Below are positions 51,421 through 64,000 of a stretch of 64,000 bases of DNA, piece by piece (the first letter of the stretch is position 1; each line of letters opens with the position of its first letter). The DNA is from Patagioenas fasciata (taxonomy: Eukaryota; Chordata; Aves; Columbiformes; Columbidae). The stretch spans positions 17,030,867 through 17,094,866 of the forward strand of contig NC_092525.1 of the NCBI RefSeq assembly GCF_037038585.1, written 5' to 3'. The notes beneath the pieces were generated by a model. That model ran no database searches. It saw only the letters and a program-made list of their open reading frames with translations, and was not told the origin of the DNA. The translations under genes and the position numbers were made by a program.

Positions 51421-52982
51421 GTAGTGTAAAAATTGAAATATTTGTTGTGGGTCCACAGATGGAGTGCCCGTCTTAGACAGACTGCGGGATTCCTATGCCC
51501 AGCCAGGAACGTCTTCTGAAACCACTCAGATAATCTATCAAAGACTGGCACACGGTGAAGATGAGTGATCACATCATGACACCTGCTTTCTTGGCCTAGA
51601 GATGCCGCCTTTATTTAATAATTTTCAGAAGTTACTATCTCATCCGTAAGTCTCTGCTGCTCCAGGAACCTGACTGGGGCTGGTCGGGCATGGTCCCAGG
51701 TGAAATGAAGCTGCAAATCAGAGCAGCATGAACCTCAGCTGGGCCTGGCTCAAATAACCTGGGAACAATCTGGCTTGTAATTAGTATTAAAAGTGAAATG
51801 AAAAGGAGGAGACAGGTCACCTTACACAGAGAGGCTTATGGCCATCATGCCATAAGGATTTGCCATCTCACTCAGAGGATCAACATCTGTCACTCAGCAA
51901 TGACGGCAGAAATGAGATTACTACAAACTTCTATGAACATCTACTTGTCTAAAATTAACATTTTTTGCAGTTTTACCTGCGTTTTAAGACATTTTCTCAT
52001 AATAGCATATTTAGCAGGGATCTCTTTTGCTCTTGAGGCAGGTAAGGCAATGTTGTTGTTCCAGGGTATTACAAAACTATTACACCTAATTCCATAACTC
52101 ACTGTGGTCATACTCTAAAAACCTAATGACTCTATGCAGTGCTAACAATAATGGTATTTTAGTTTGGCTGGGAAATGTTAATTGCTTTCAATCTCTTTTT
52201 ATTTTATTTTAGAATTTTCCTTTAAAAAGTCACAAAAACCCCAGTTGTTACATAGACTTTGGAGTTTCAGAGACAGGAACTGTGCCCGTAGCTGTGAGGC
52301 TGAGCATAGCTAAGCCAAGACCACTGCAACTAGTTTATTAAAGCCAAGGTCCTAACCAATACATTTCAGATGTTTTCCCTGCTAATGTTTTAGCAAGAGA
52401 TACAGTTAAAATGCTTTTCGCTCTCACAACAAAAACAAATATCATAATAAAAGAAAAATAAACTCCCAACCTCCACAACATGCCTTTGCCAACCACATTC
52501 TGCAAGGAGAATGGGAAAAGCCCAGCTGGCGTTCATAGAATATAAAAAAAGAGACAGGGACAAAAAGGTGTCCTGCAGCCACCCCTTATTATGGATCAAC
52601 CATGTGAACGCCACTTCTGATAAAAACGTTTAACATTGCCACAAAGCCTTCTATAGTTTAAGCTGAGAACTGAAAACATCTTTATTTTAATGTACCTAAA
52701 GATCTCAGCCAGTATTTTTTCTTCTATGAAAACCCAGTTATGCCAGCAAAGCCCCGCAAGGCTGCACGCTGAATGCAGCCAGCAGCCACAGGAACTTGTC
52801 CCCAAGCCACGGGAAGGGCTCGAGCAGCAACGTGCTATGGGACGATGCGTGAGGACGTTCTACTGGCTGCATTTAACTGGGCTGCGACTCTATTTTGATC
52901 AGTTCTCATCAATGCTTGCAAATATCACAACTGTATTTGGTGCATAAAACAACTTCTGTTGCTATTTAAACACCCCATGGGG

Positions 52983-52999
52983 AAAAAAAAAAAAAAAAA
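52983..52999. repeat. A17 homopolymer
   Basis: Seventeen A after caccccatgggg. The 250 bp upstream is GC-richer, so a plus-strand retroposed sequence is conceivable but not shown. Confidence 0.85.
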
Positions 53000-54750
53000 T
53001 CCAATTATGAAGCTTTTCGATCTATTCTATAAGAGGAAGCATTAACAAACCAGCTAATCTATGCAAACCCAACGCAAAGGCGGTGGGTGAGGACTTGATG
53101 TGATTGCAATGGTGAGGAACCTGTTTGCGAGCGCGGCGGGTGCCGATCCGTCCCGCCTCCAGGGAGCCTGTCCTGGAGACACAGCCATGGCCTGCCCTGC
53201 CCTCCTCGCCTCCACAGGACCACACACTTGGGGGCTTTGCCCCTTTTACTGTCATTTCTGCTGGAGAACACTATAACGTAGCTGATCTCTGGTTAAGAAA
53301 ACGCGGCCTTCCATTCACCACACCCAGCTTGCAAACCAGACTGATTTTCCTGGAATAGACACTGGATTTCAGCACTCTGAGCTGCTCTAACGGCTGTTTC
53401 CAAACAAAATTTTGCAACAAACAATGAAATATTATCAGGGGATTACACTGCATGCTGAGAGGCATCTCAGAATGATCTCTTATCAATATTTTTATACTTT
53501 CATCACACTGCACTATTTCAAGTACAAATATCAGATTGTTAAAACCCTGTATTTAGCTCTGTGCAGAATAAAATCTCTGATAAAGCTGTGCTAAATACGT
53601 AAGTTTGGGCAGTCTGATTCATATCTCATGCAAGTTAAAGCAAGTTTTAATGCTCTCATGGAAATTTTGGATCAGGATCCAGTTTGTGTTCGTGATTCTG
53701 AAAGCACGAGGTGACTCATAATTTCCTACCTTTTCCTCAATGGTTTTAGAAAAAGAATGAAGCTATTTGGGAGGGTTTTTTTTACAACCTTCAAGAATCA
53801 AGACATCATACACACTTGCAGAAAGAAAACAAAAAGCCCAGAAAAACATCTGGGTCATCCCTCTGCCTGTGTCACTGCCTGAACACCTGAGAGACTCGTG
53901 TTCCACTCCTGTGACCACCTGCGAGACACCGCGTTTGCTCAAGTTGATAAAGGATGGGCTAGAAAACATCTGGACCTGCAGCTCTTCTTCTGGTGCTCCA
54001 AATAAATAAATGGATTAACACTAGTGAGAGGGAAGGGTAAATGAGAGACGCAGCAGTTCCTAGATGAAATGTCTCCAGCAACATTCAGTACAAAACATAA
54101 ATATATTCAAAAATATGGCCTTACAATAGAGGGCCTGTAGAAGTCATTTCAGCAACCTAACTGAGCCTCCAATAAAATTCCATTATGTTGAGTAGCATAA
54201 ACCATAGCTGAAGTTGGCTTTCTATCCATTACACTTCATCAAATATACCTTGTTATAAGACTCTTAAAACTACTAGCAATAAATACAACTTTTGTTCATC
54301 TTGCTGACAAATACATCACAAATATAGAGGACAGTAAAAATCCTTTTGGTTTTTGTTTTTTTTTCCGGGAAATCAATTACAAAATCATAACTGATATTGC
54401 AAAAGACCTGGATTTCTTTCTTGACATGTTTTTCTTTAAGGATTGGTGTTTATAAATTACTGTGTAACCACTGAGGTGCCTGTCTCATCCTGTCCCTGCC
54501 TGGCTGCCGTTAGCGTGTGTAGGAGAAGCTGTGAGGATGCAGCACAGCACCCTTCAGCTCTATTTTCTTCCCCGAGAAAAACGCAACACAGATACTGACA
54601 GGATATTTTTGTAGGGTGGGTGTTAAACCAAGCAAAGCGACTCTGGTGCAGCCCCAAGGGCCAGCGCATCCCATCAGCTCTATCCCTGCACACTCAGCAT
54701 GTAAAGCCGTAACACAACACTGTGTATATAAAATAGAGAGGAAAATAATG

Positions 54751-55362
54751 AATATGAGCCAGCGTGTGCCTAAGTGGCCAAGGAGGCCACCAGCATCCTG
54801 GCTTGTACCAGCACTGGTGTGGCCAGCAGGACCAGTGACCGTCTCCTGTGCTGGGCACTGAGGAGGCCAAACCTCTAATCAGTTCTGGGCTCCTCAGGAC
54901 AAGGAAGCCCTTGAGGTGCTGGAGTGACTTGAGAGAAGGGAACGGAGCTGGTGAGGGGCAGGAGCACAAGTGTGATGGGAGTGGCTGAGGGAATTGGGGG
55001 GTTCAGCTGGAGAACAGGAGCTGAGGGGAGACCTTCTGATCTCTGAACTGCCTGAAAGGAGCTTGGAGCCGGGGGAGTTGGGCTCTTCTCCCAAGGAACA
55101 GGCACCAGGACAAGAGGAAACGGCCTCAAGTTGCGCCAGGGGAGGCTGAGGTTGGATGTTGGGAACAATTTCTTCCCCAAAGGGCTGTCGGGCATTGGAA
55201 CAGGCTGCCCAGGGCAGTGGTGGAGTCACCATCCCTGGAGGGGTTGGACAGATGGTAGATGAGGTTCTCAGGGACATGGGGTAGAAGTGGACTTGGCAGT
55301 GTTGGGTTAACGGTTGGTCTCAATGATCTTAAAGTGTTTTCCAACCTATATGATTCTACGAC
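54751..55362 (+). mobile_element. CR1 LINE, longest copy in the window (about 610 bp)
   Basis: Begins with a worn gagccagcgtgtgcctaagt / ccagcatcctggcttgtacc block from the end of CR1 ORF2. It passes through the ctgggcactgaggaggcc and cttgaggtgctggagtgact segments, then shares ggcctcaagttgcgccaggg, gaacaatttcttccccaaag and gggcattggaacaggctgcc with the 43331 copy. It ends cctatatgattctacg. No intact reading frame remains. It lies in plus orientation, antisense to LRRC7. Confidence 0.93.
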
Positions 55363-56389
55363 TTTAAATGGGCAAGATGGCATATGCACACAAAGCACCC
55401 AAGAGCATCTTCTAAAACAAGAAAAGAAAACATAAAAAAGCTCTGGTTCAGCAGAAGTGACACGAGGACCAGGGGGTGACACCAGGCAGGATGGCCACGG
55501 CCACACTGAGAGCTGAACACTGGGACAGCCGATGCTCAGGATGGCACAGGACAATCCTCCATTTCACACACACAAACTTAGCACCAAAATGAGAATCAGT
55601 CAAAGCAGAATTCGTCCCATTACAATTTGGAAAGACGAGCAAAAAGAGCAGAAACCTAGAGAGACAAAATGTGGGAGAACAACCTTAAATTATGTTTAGC
55701 TGTGGACTACTTTTGCTTTCAAAGTAATTTTAATAACAAAACCCCTACTCCAGAACAATGTCATGACATAGCTTGTTAATAAGCTTTTTTCACTCACTAA
55801 TTAATAATAAGCATTCACGTTATATCTGCAGTTAAATGGTGTCAGTAGTCACTACTCTCTATTTTAATTCTATTTAAAATCCCTATTTTAATTCTATTAG
55901 CTAAATAGTAGCTGCTCCAGCTGAACTGTTGGAAGCTTTTGCAGGACATACATCGATGGATGGTTTTCTCACTGGAGGAGCAGCCTGTTCATCCATGTGC
56001 TACCACCTTTCCTTGGAATTAGCAGCCTCCGGTACCCCACTGGTATCCACTGAGCGTACTTTCTTTTATACTTATGGAGCTCTCCTGACTTCAATTAAAT
56101 TACGTGGACACAAAGGAGCAGAATTTGACCTTCTGGGTATATCCAGATAGAAAGAACAAGCTGCATGATATCTCAGAGTCAAATCTCCTGCATCTGGTCG
56201 TAAACTCCTTTCAGAAGATGAATTAAATTAGCCTGTGTAACAGACATCAGAGCAAAAAGCTTAATGTGTTTTGATGCTGAGATGAACTACCCACGATTTA
56301 TTAGGAAACAAATAATCACAGTAAATTACAGTTCACAGTTGAAAAACAGAGAAAGTGCCTTAATATGAATGGCTTTTCCCACCATGTGA

Positions 56390-56744
56390 TTTCCAGATAC
56401 CCTTTCTGTTCCCCTCTGGATCCAGGGGTGAAATGCAGCGCATTACTGCGATGCCCTCAGAAAGATCTGCTTTACTTCTTGAAACTTGTGAGCAAAAAGC
56501 TTTCTGCCCCACACTCTTCTGCCTGGGATGGCAAAGGAGGCCGGAGTTTGTCCCTTCTGCTATTGCTTGGCAAGAGCCAGGTACTCTATGTGTGGAACAT
56601 GTGGAGCAGCACCAAATGCCAGCGCTGGGGCCAGGCTGCAAGGTTTGGCTGATCTCCGCTCTCACTGTCAATGTGGGTCCTCTGTGCTCAGGGAATGATG
56701 CACAGGGTGGCTTCAAGGTCATTGCAAAAAAAAAAAAAAAAAAA
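56390..56744 (+). other. Possible retrocopy fragment ending in a 19-bp poly-A
   Basis: A block with exon-like composition, including an open plus-strand frame from 56433, ends abruptly in nineteen A at 56726-56744. A degenerate TA repeat follows. No AATAAA was seen just before the A-run, the encoded peptide is not one I recognise, and no target-site duplication was found by eye. A processed pseudogene or SINE-like insertion is one reading; a chance A-run is the other. Confidence 0.2.
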
Positions 56745-56758
56745 TCTATATATATATA
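56745..56758. repeat. Short (TA)n run after A19
   Basis: tctatatatatata directly follows the A19 tract. Confidence 0.7.
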
Positions 56759-58400
56759 AAGGTTTCAATTTTGTGTTTTCTTGGAGCAGAGTTGGTTGAA
56801 ATGAAATCGACAAAAACAGAAAAAGAATCTTGAAATATCGTATAGCAAATCTGGTTTGTCCATTAATGCTTAACTGGTAGTTTACAACTAAGGGCCACAC
56901 AACTAAAATGAAATACATGAAGTATTAAATGCATTACAGAATTGCAATATGTTTTTTTAGAAGACACAGCAGATGCTATATATGAGAAAATCATACTAAC
57001 ATTCTATATTTCTGCACACGGAAAGTCTATGTAACGGGATCAGAAGGGCAACTCAAGCTTTACAGCAGCACAGCACTAACGCTCCTCCAGCATTAATGTG
57101 GTTTTGCTACGTGTTTTCATCATTAACCACCAGCTCTCAGGCTAATTCTTCCACAGAACAGCTGCTGCGGTGCACAGGGATGGTACTTTACGGGCAGCGG
57201 TTCTTATCTTCCTTCTCTCATCCTTGCTCAAGGAACAGTTTTATGTACTGAACACTGTTTAGAGCCTCAGAAATCAGGATTCTCTGACTCCCTGTTTCTG
57301 CAGGTACCACAGAGCTGCGGCAGCGCCGCCTCTCGCGCTGAGGGGCCAGGCCTTGCTCCCTGCCCAAAATGTTGGTGCTCAGCCCTGGGACACTGAGCAG
57401 CTCTGGGCTGTGTCCCAACCCAGCATCCCAAAAGCCGAGGACGTTCCCAAGTTGGGCTGATGTGTTGGTCAAACCCAACTGGGTTTTCAGGAGGTAGGAA
57501 AAGCTCCAGTGAAAGCCTGGCCACCCCACCCCAGACCTCAGCGTGCTCTTCTGCTGAAAGGGCCACAACATTCCAAAGCGGAAGGCCATCAAAAGTTACT
57601 GTACAAGGCAGAGAATTGTGGTTTTTTCCCCCTCCAGTCTTAAGAAGAAAATGTAATATTTATCCGGGAAGCAATGATAAACTGGAAAAATTCCATTCAG
57701 GACCTAAAGTTTGGTGGATATGCAAACTTTTTCATGAGACTGAAGAAGCAAAGAGCAATCCTGGAAAAGTCTTTGTGTGCTTGAAAAGATTTGGGTTTTT
57801 TTTATGTCAATGTTTCATATTTTGATTCCAGGTAAATTCAAAACAGGGAAAAAACCACCAAAGCAGCTCTCCAAAGAGCCAGTATCCACCTGTGCAGCTC
57901 TTCCCTGGGGAACATGCCCACAAGCAGCTTGCCCTTCTTGCCCTTGCTCTTCAGACTTCAAGGAGAAAATTCAGCTCCAAGAATTCTTTTGTGCTGTTTG
58001 CTTTCATGCTGCTTCATGGAGTTCCTGCCTTCACTCATCACCGCCTGCCAAACAGGTGTGACAATTGTGACCCTTCCTAAACACACCACCTGAAACACGC
58101 TCTGCTCACCCCGTTCCCAGGGTCACCTGTTCCAGCACAAACTCTCCCACCACACATCCCTTTGGAGAGATCCGAGAAGCCACAGGAGGTAAAATGAAGC
58201 CCTGGCACCACCACATGCTGAAGGTTTTGCAAAGTCATAAAACTCCTCAGTGCTTTGCATTTTACTTGCTCAAAGTTTCCAGGCCCTCTACTATTATCAA
58301 CATGGAAGATTATTATGGAACAATCTCTACAGTCAGTGTGAATTCAGATTTTTTTGCATATATTCATATAAATCTGTATTTTACATATTTTTTTAAAATT

Positions 58401-58450
58401 TTATATATACTTATACACACACATTCATACAGACACACAAATTGTGTGTC
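58401..58450. repeat. TA/CA compound simple repeat
   Basis: ttatatatacttatacacac followed by acattcatacagacacacaa: a short alternating purine-pyrimidine stretch. Confidence 0.7.
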
Positions 58451-61400
58451 AGAGACAAGGGCAGATGATGGGTTTGTACTCAATGCTAAAGTGCTTTTTC
58501 TTAACCCCAGAGAAACAAACAGCCAAGTTCTCTGTTGTAAAGTAGCTGGAGAAGGAGGATGGAGAGCACTGAGAGGCAGCTCCTGCGGATGATGTCATAT
58601 TCACACTTATCAGTTCATTAGAAAGAAACCAATCACTTCTTTTCTTTCTCGTCAACTATGAACATTCCTCTTAAAGGGTATTGTATTTTGGGCAGGCATT
58701 TATTAAGAAGAACAAACTCATTGTATTCTTTTAATCTTATATTTCTGTTAATACCAGTTAAGGTTTTTCATGCTGTTCACGCCATGCTGCCAAAGTCAGT
58801 GCATTCAGACCAATGGACTAGAAAAATACAAAGTATTACAGAAAGGACACAATTTATTTTACTTTAAGGTTTCCCAGAGCTATTCTAAAGCTATAAAAAA
58901 TGGTCCCCTCATTGAACTAAAAGGGAAGGACATACTAGATATGGAAAGTGCTCAGAATAGGATGAAAAGGAAGGCAAAGGTATAGACTTCTCTGTGACAA
59001 GTCACTAAGTAGGTCAGTTTATAAAAGAGATGAGTTGGAGGAAACATGACAGATCTCCACCAAACCCCAGGATGGGCCACGAGCCGCTCGGCACCATCTC
59101 CAGTGCAAAGGCAAGAGCTCCAAATAAACCTGGCGTCGGAGAATCGCTTCTGATAGCGCAGGACATCAATCCTACTGCTCAGCTTCTCCCCAAGTGACCT
59201 CGTAACTTATTATCATGAGTTGAGTGTGAGTAGTCAGAATCAAATCTAGCAGAAGTAATTAAGATTTATCTAATCTCAGGCTAATCTGACAGAACACTGA
59301 TGAGTTTTTTTCTGCTTTAACCAAATGTACAGATGATATCCCAACTGCAGGAGCTGCAAGTCCTGAGAAATACCAGTGTCCTGCCTCCTCGTTCTGGTCC
59401 CAGTGTCGTTCCCTGGAGCAGGGCTGGTCAAGGGGCTGGGGGAACATTGGAGCCCAGAAGGATGGTGACCACAGCAAAGTCTTTCTGCTGAGACATAATA
59501 TCCAATATTGAAAGGGGAACAAGCCCAAGCACCACTGGATAAGGAACCCCCAGGAGTATTTTAAAGTACCATATTCTGAATAAGGGATGCAGACCTCAGT
59601 GTTTCCACAGAGCTACGGACCAGAGCCAAACCCAGTGACAACCCGTGTCATCCCATTTAGCTCCACGCACTTGGAATTTGCCCTAAATTAAGCAGATCTT
59701 TAAGTTACTGCACAAAACAAACAACTCAGGAGCAGGGTCATCACTGTGTTGGAAACTATTTATTTGTTGTATTTCACACAGAGCCAGTTAAAATAAAGAA
59801 AAACCCAGGGGGTAGCAAATTATACAACTACTTTTTGTTTGTTTTTCCCCACCATTCATCACAGATAGAGACTGACTTTCTTGACTAATTTTATACAAAG
59901 AGAGCCATTCCAAAACTCAGATGTCTTCGGCAAGGACTAACTATGGTCTGACACTTCACATCACACCTATTTATGCTAAATCTCTGCACACAAAAATAGC
60001 AGCGATGATTAAAGAACGCCAGCAGCTCTTGCGCTGACTGGCAGCTCCGGGATCTTCATTTTTAACTTGTTGAAGTTAACATATTGTTGCCATTATAAAT
60101 GGAAATAGTCAGCAGCAAAGTGTTAATAACATCCCATTAAAAAGAGTGCCTTTCCCTGGCAGAATGAAGGCACAGACACCAACTAGCCTTAGAAAATGCA
60201 TAGAAATACCTGTTTTAAAGGAGCCCATGAAGGTTGATCGCCCTTGTCCTGGAGACACCTCTAAGTCAAACCCTCTCTTCCAGGTGACATTTAGAAACCA
60301 CAAACCGGGCTGTTATACAGACCATATCAATATGGGGCTACAAATAAAATATATCTATGTTCCAGGTTTTCTCACATAAACTGTTATTCTATCAAGTATT
60401 TGGTAAAAAGTACTGTTAAAAAAAACCAGATTTTGCCTCCAAACTCCTACTGCTTCTTCCTTTCAGAAAGCAAGATATGGTTCTACTTAACTGTCACATC
60501 CAAACCCTGCCTTAAAAATTAAAATTGCCACTTTTGTAAATAAAGAAGTTTCACTCAGTTGCAGAGCTTTCAAAGAAATTATTACACCGTGGAATGCTAT
60601 TAATATCGATCATAACTAAATTTCTGTACCATAATGACTCAGTTTGCTGCCCTCCGCAGGGGACCACGTTGTCCCTCTGGGTCCGAGCACAGCAGAGATG
60701 TGACTGTCAATTCCTAGACAAATTCAGTGTCTCAAGAACTAAGAAAATACTGTGGTGACGTCCCACATGGGGCAGGAGGTGGGAGTTGGTGGACCCTCCT
60801 GTTCCATGACACAAGTCACCGCAGGCACCTGGTGCCATCCTGCAAGGACACAGGGTACTGGATGTTCTGCAAGACAAGCCACTGAAGCACAACTTCCTAC
60901 TCTGGCACAGGACGAAGCACAGATGAAAAAAGGAAGAAAGACACTCAAGGAAATGCAGAATGTGACCATCAACCCTGAGAGTCCAAAAGGATCCTGGATC
61001 CCCTGTTCAGGCTGCAGCTCCAGCACCTGCCTGACCCCCTCCTTTCCCCACGGATCCCTGCAGATCCCCACAGATCCCTACTTCTCTGTACCTCCACACT
61101 AGGCCATCTCCTTCCCCTCTCACCACGCACCCATGCAGGAGCGAACCAACACACAGTCCCTCAAAACAAGAACAGTCATGAAAGGCCACGAGATGACGTG
61201 GCTCACCGTGGATAACAGCACCCATGCTCATTACGTTGGGCAGCCATCCTCCAGACTGGGTGACCACAGGCCTTGCACCAAAACATCCATATGGCAAAGA
61301 GCTTCCCAACACAGGTGGCACCGTGTCATGTCACTGAGATGGGCTTCTGCCAGCTCCAGCCCCAGCACGTCCATCCTCAGCTCCAGCCCCAACCTCTAGC

Positions 61401-62048
61401 TTGCCCAGCAGCCAGCACACCTCCTCCTGTGCACAGCCATGAGCTTCAGCTAGCCCTCCCGTGACAAACCAAAAGGGGTTTGGGGGTCTTATGCCAGTGG
61501 GTAGGAATATCTAATGCAAAAATGTGTATTCCTCAAGCAAATCCATTTGAAGGTAATTCTGTTCTTCCCTCATCCTGAAGAACTCTTCACCCTTTATTTC
61601 ACATGTTTGTGAACTTGTAATCAGCCTCTCACCAACATTCATTCAGAACATGATGAGGTGCTCTGGTCACTCAGGTATTTCACAAATCTCACTGCATAAC
61701 ATGGCAAGACACCTTCTGGCACAGGACCAGAACACGGGGCATATCGCTGTGCAAGGTCACTGTGCTGTGACACACAGAAACCTCAGTCCTTCTGCAGCAC
61801 CTGGCCGTGCGAGACGGCAACTGCGCTGTGACAGGGCTAAACATGAGGAGGAGCACGTCAACTCAATGCAGAGATGAAGCAGCGATGTACAACACCAGGC
61901 TGAACTAAGTACTGGCACCCCTGCTGCTCCCAGGTACTTATCTATAGGTTTGGCATATATCCATTGATTTGCCGTTGAAAACCATCAGCCATTTCTAGAA
62001 ACAATTTCTGAATGGTTTACAAGACAGAGATACTTTTGCCAGAAAAAG

Positions 62049-62062
62049 AAAAAAAAAAAAAA
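62049..62062. repeat. A14 homopolymer
   Basis: Fourteen A following agaaaaag. Confidence 0.8.
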
Positions 62063-64000
62063 GGACAGACCATTTTATATTTCTGGTTCATAATCAATAT
62101 CCACCCTACGAAGCACCAGGAAGATAAAACTGCATTATTACTGCAGAAGAAAGAACCGATGGATTTAGGAAAAAATCCCTCACCATATAAGGGCTGTGAA
62201 CATTTTCCCACTTAAGACAACGTGTGGGATTAGATTCACAGACACAGAAATATGTTCTGTTCCCTGACACCCACAGTCCTAGAACACCGGGCTGAAGTGC
62301 TGGCAAGAATAAGAACCATTTGTTAAGCACAAAAAATGTCTCACATAATTAGAGAACTGCTGAAAGCCACCAATTTAGTACTCAGGCTTTAAAATTTCAG
62401 AATTTTTATTGTAACAACAGCTAAAGCTTCGGTATGCTTTGAGGTGGAACCGCCCAACACATGCACCATACGGGTTGATTAGGGTATCAAATGCCCAAGG
62501 CAAAATTAAGCACGAGGTACAAAGAGATTTCGCCACCACTCCAACAACACCTTGAGCAGATTTTATGCCAATTACGCGGGAAAGCTGCCCACAGGGTACC
62601 AAGGGGCCCCTTCTCGCTGGGGTGACACCTCCCTCCCCAGCCCCTCCAGCTCCTCCATCGTCCCCACGTGTCCCTTTGCCAGGGGGTGCTCCAGCCCATC
62701 AGAAGTGATGAGGACCAGGAACATCTCCCAAAGCATCTGCCAGGGACAAAGAGCAGCCTCTGTCCCAAAGACTCTTCAACGGTCAAACACTGAGAACAGC
62801 AACGAAATGAAGATAGGAATGTGGCATTGGAAACAGAGCATATGGCATTCGCATGTGGTTTTTTAATATATTTGAGAATAAAGTGACGCAAGAGAGAAGC
62901 AGACAGTGGGAGGGACACCTACTATAGATGCTGAAGAAAGGAAAGACAGCGCTGGTGATGGCCTCTCACGCAACTCCTGACAACACAGGTGAGGCAGAAA
63001 CCCGCGTCATCTTCTCCTGGCATGCTATTATCCTTCTTCCACACCTTTCCCTAAGTCAATTGCAGTAAAAATTTTAAAAGTACCAAAAAAGGACAACAAT
63101 GAAGCAGTGTTTAAAAAATCAGCAGCTGAAAAACAACCCAAGTCAACCAAAGCTTTAAATTCTGCTCAATTCTCCACTTTGGAGCAGCATTCCCTTGGGA
63201 GTGGAGCATCAGCTCCGTGACTTGAGGTCAAGCCTGCAGCTGCTGACTCCGACCACCAACATTGCTCCTCCATGGTGTCACACAACACAAACTTCTTAGC
63301 TCACATGCATTTCTGTTTATCAAAACGCTCTTTAAGTATCTATTTCATACCTGGAAGATTGCTCTATTTATAGTCCGTGTCATATCCTCCAAGCATCAAA
63401 CTCCACTGATAAGCTAAGCATCAAAGATTTTACAAGTATGTCTTCACACCTTAAGCACATCATTGGAGAAACAGTAACGACTGACAATTTCTGTGACATA
63501 AAGCCCAGTGTTTGTTTCCCATCCATGGGAACTTGCACAGACCTTCAGGAGTCCAAGCGACAATTTCACACATATTGATTATTGGACCTGAATTCACAGT
63601 ATCACTGCCCTTCACCCAATTGAGACAGATTCACATTTTTTCTGCCCACTGTCTCCCAGGCTTCTAAAAGGTTAAACTCGCTCTCCTTGGATTTTTTTTT
63701 GCACCAGCTCTTGTTTTCATTTCTTTACCCCACCAAAATATTTGGGGGAGAAAAAATAAGCATTTTCCTCCAATAAGCTTAAACGCCTGTAGCTATATAT
63801 CAGTTCACTCAGGATATGAGTGAACCAAAGGATGAAGAATGTTCTCCTCCTTGTAATAAAAAGAGTAGCCTTCCTGAGCTCATTGCTTCCTTTCTTTATT
63901 CACCACAACTCAATCCATTACCATTTTACTTGCTCCACCTCACCAGAGCACCTCTCGAGCTGTACGAGTTTATGCTCCTTTACTTGCCTAATTTTGCACT

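Larger units (their letters stand above)
49261..54750. other. Non-coding stretch with A-rich tracts
   Basis: About 5.5 kb with no recognised gene. It contains three long A-runs (50345, 51360, 52983) and one CpG-bearing GC-rich patch at about 53125-53240. Open frames are short and overlapping. Confidence 0.65.
55363..64000. other. Right-hand non-coding stretch, no recognised gene
   Basis: About 8.6 kb. A GC-richer block ending in A19 at 56744 is described separately. Other GC-richer patches occur at 57290-57560, 60740-61140 and 62580-62790. None encodes a domain I know, and their open frames overlap on both strands. Simple repeats are listed individually. It is either LRRC7 5' intron or upstream intergenic DNA. 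Confidence 0.6.

Noticed and set aside
54875..55554. Several minus-strand open frames of over 100 codons
   Set aside because: They lie antisense over the CR1 copy and recur at other CR1 copies, so they are repeat shadows.
62580..62790. GC-rich block faintly like a CR1 internal region on the minus strand
   Set aside because: Only short words (gggctggagcac) resemble CR1; there is no continuous match or terminal octamer.

Overview
The window is vertebrate nuclear DNA, most likely from a bird. Three things point that way: (i) an AT-rich background with short spliced coding exons and no bacterial-style operons; (ii) the only interspersed repeats I can recognise are CR1-type LINE copies, mostly 5'-truncated 3' ends finishing in ATTCTATG-like tails, which is typical of birds, with some possibility of crocodilian or turtle; (iii) low repeat density and no Alu, B1 or L1. 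I cannot name the species.

The one confident gene is LRRC7 (densin-180), on the minus strand. Five consecutive exons at 11304-11102, 6430-6313, 5426-5348, 4822-4733 and 2908-2852 have canonical AG acceptors and GT donors and join in phase. They encode about residues 1-178 of the protein: the basic N-terminus with Cys14 and Cys16, then leucine-rich repeats of about 23 residues. The following exon is not present in bases 1-2851, so the gene continues beyond the left edge. The first coding exon has a strong acceptor just upstream of its ATG, so at least one upstream exon probably lies at a higher coordinate. The 52.7 kb from 11305 to 64000 is therefore read as 5' intron and/or upstream flank.

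Layout. Bases 1-11304 hold the LRRC7 5' coding exons and introns, one CR1 tail (591-798) and an unassigned plus-strand ORF (79-486). Bases 11305-41700 are AT-rich and gene-poor, with a minisatellite of about 19 copies of a 22-bp unit at 13711-14129 and scattered microsatellites. Bases 41700-47470 hold a cluster of CR1 copies, four plus-strand and one minus-strand. A decayed LINE reverse-transcriptase fragment lies near 48755-49260, and a longer CR1 copy at 54751-55362. The rest to 64000 is non-coding sequence with no recognised gene.

I found no RNA gene, CRISPR array or convincing novel system. The second-look items are the minisatellite, the inverted and direct CR1 pairs, a CpG-bearing island near 40.4-40.66 kb, a possible retrocopy with a poly-A tail near 56.4-56.74 kb, and the possible in-frame N-terminal extension of LRRC7.
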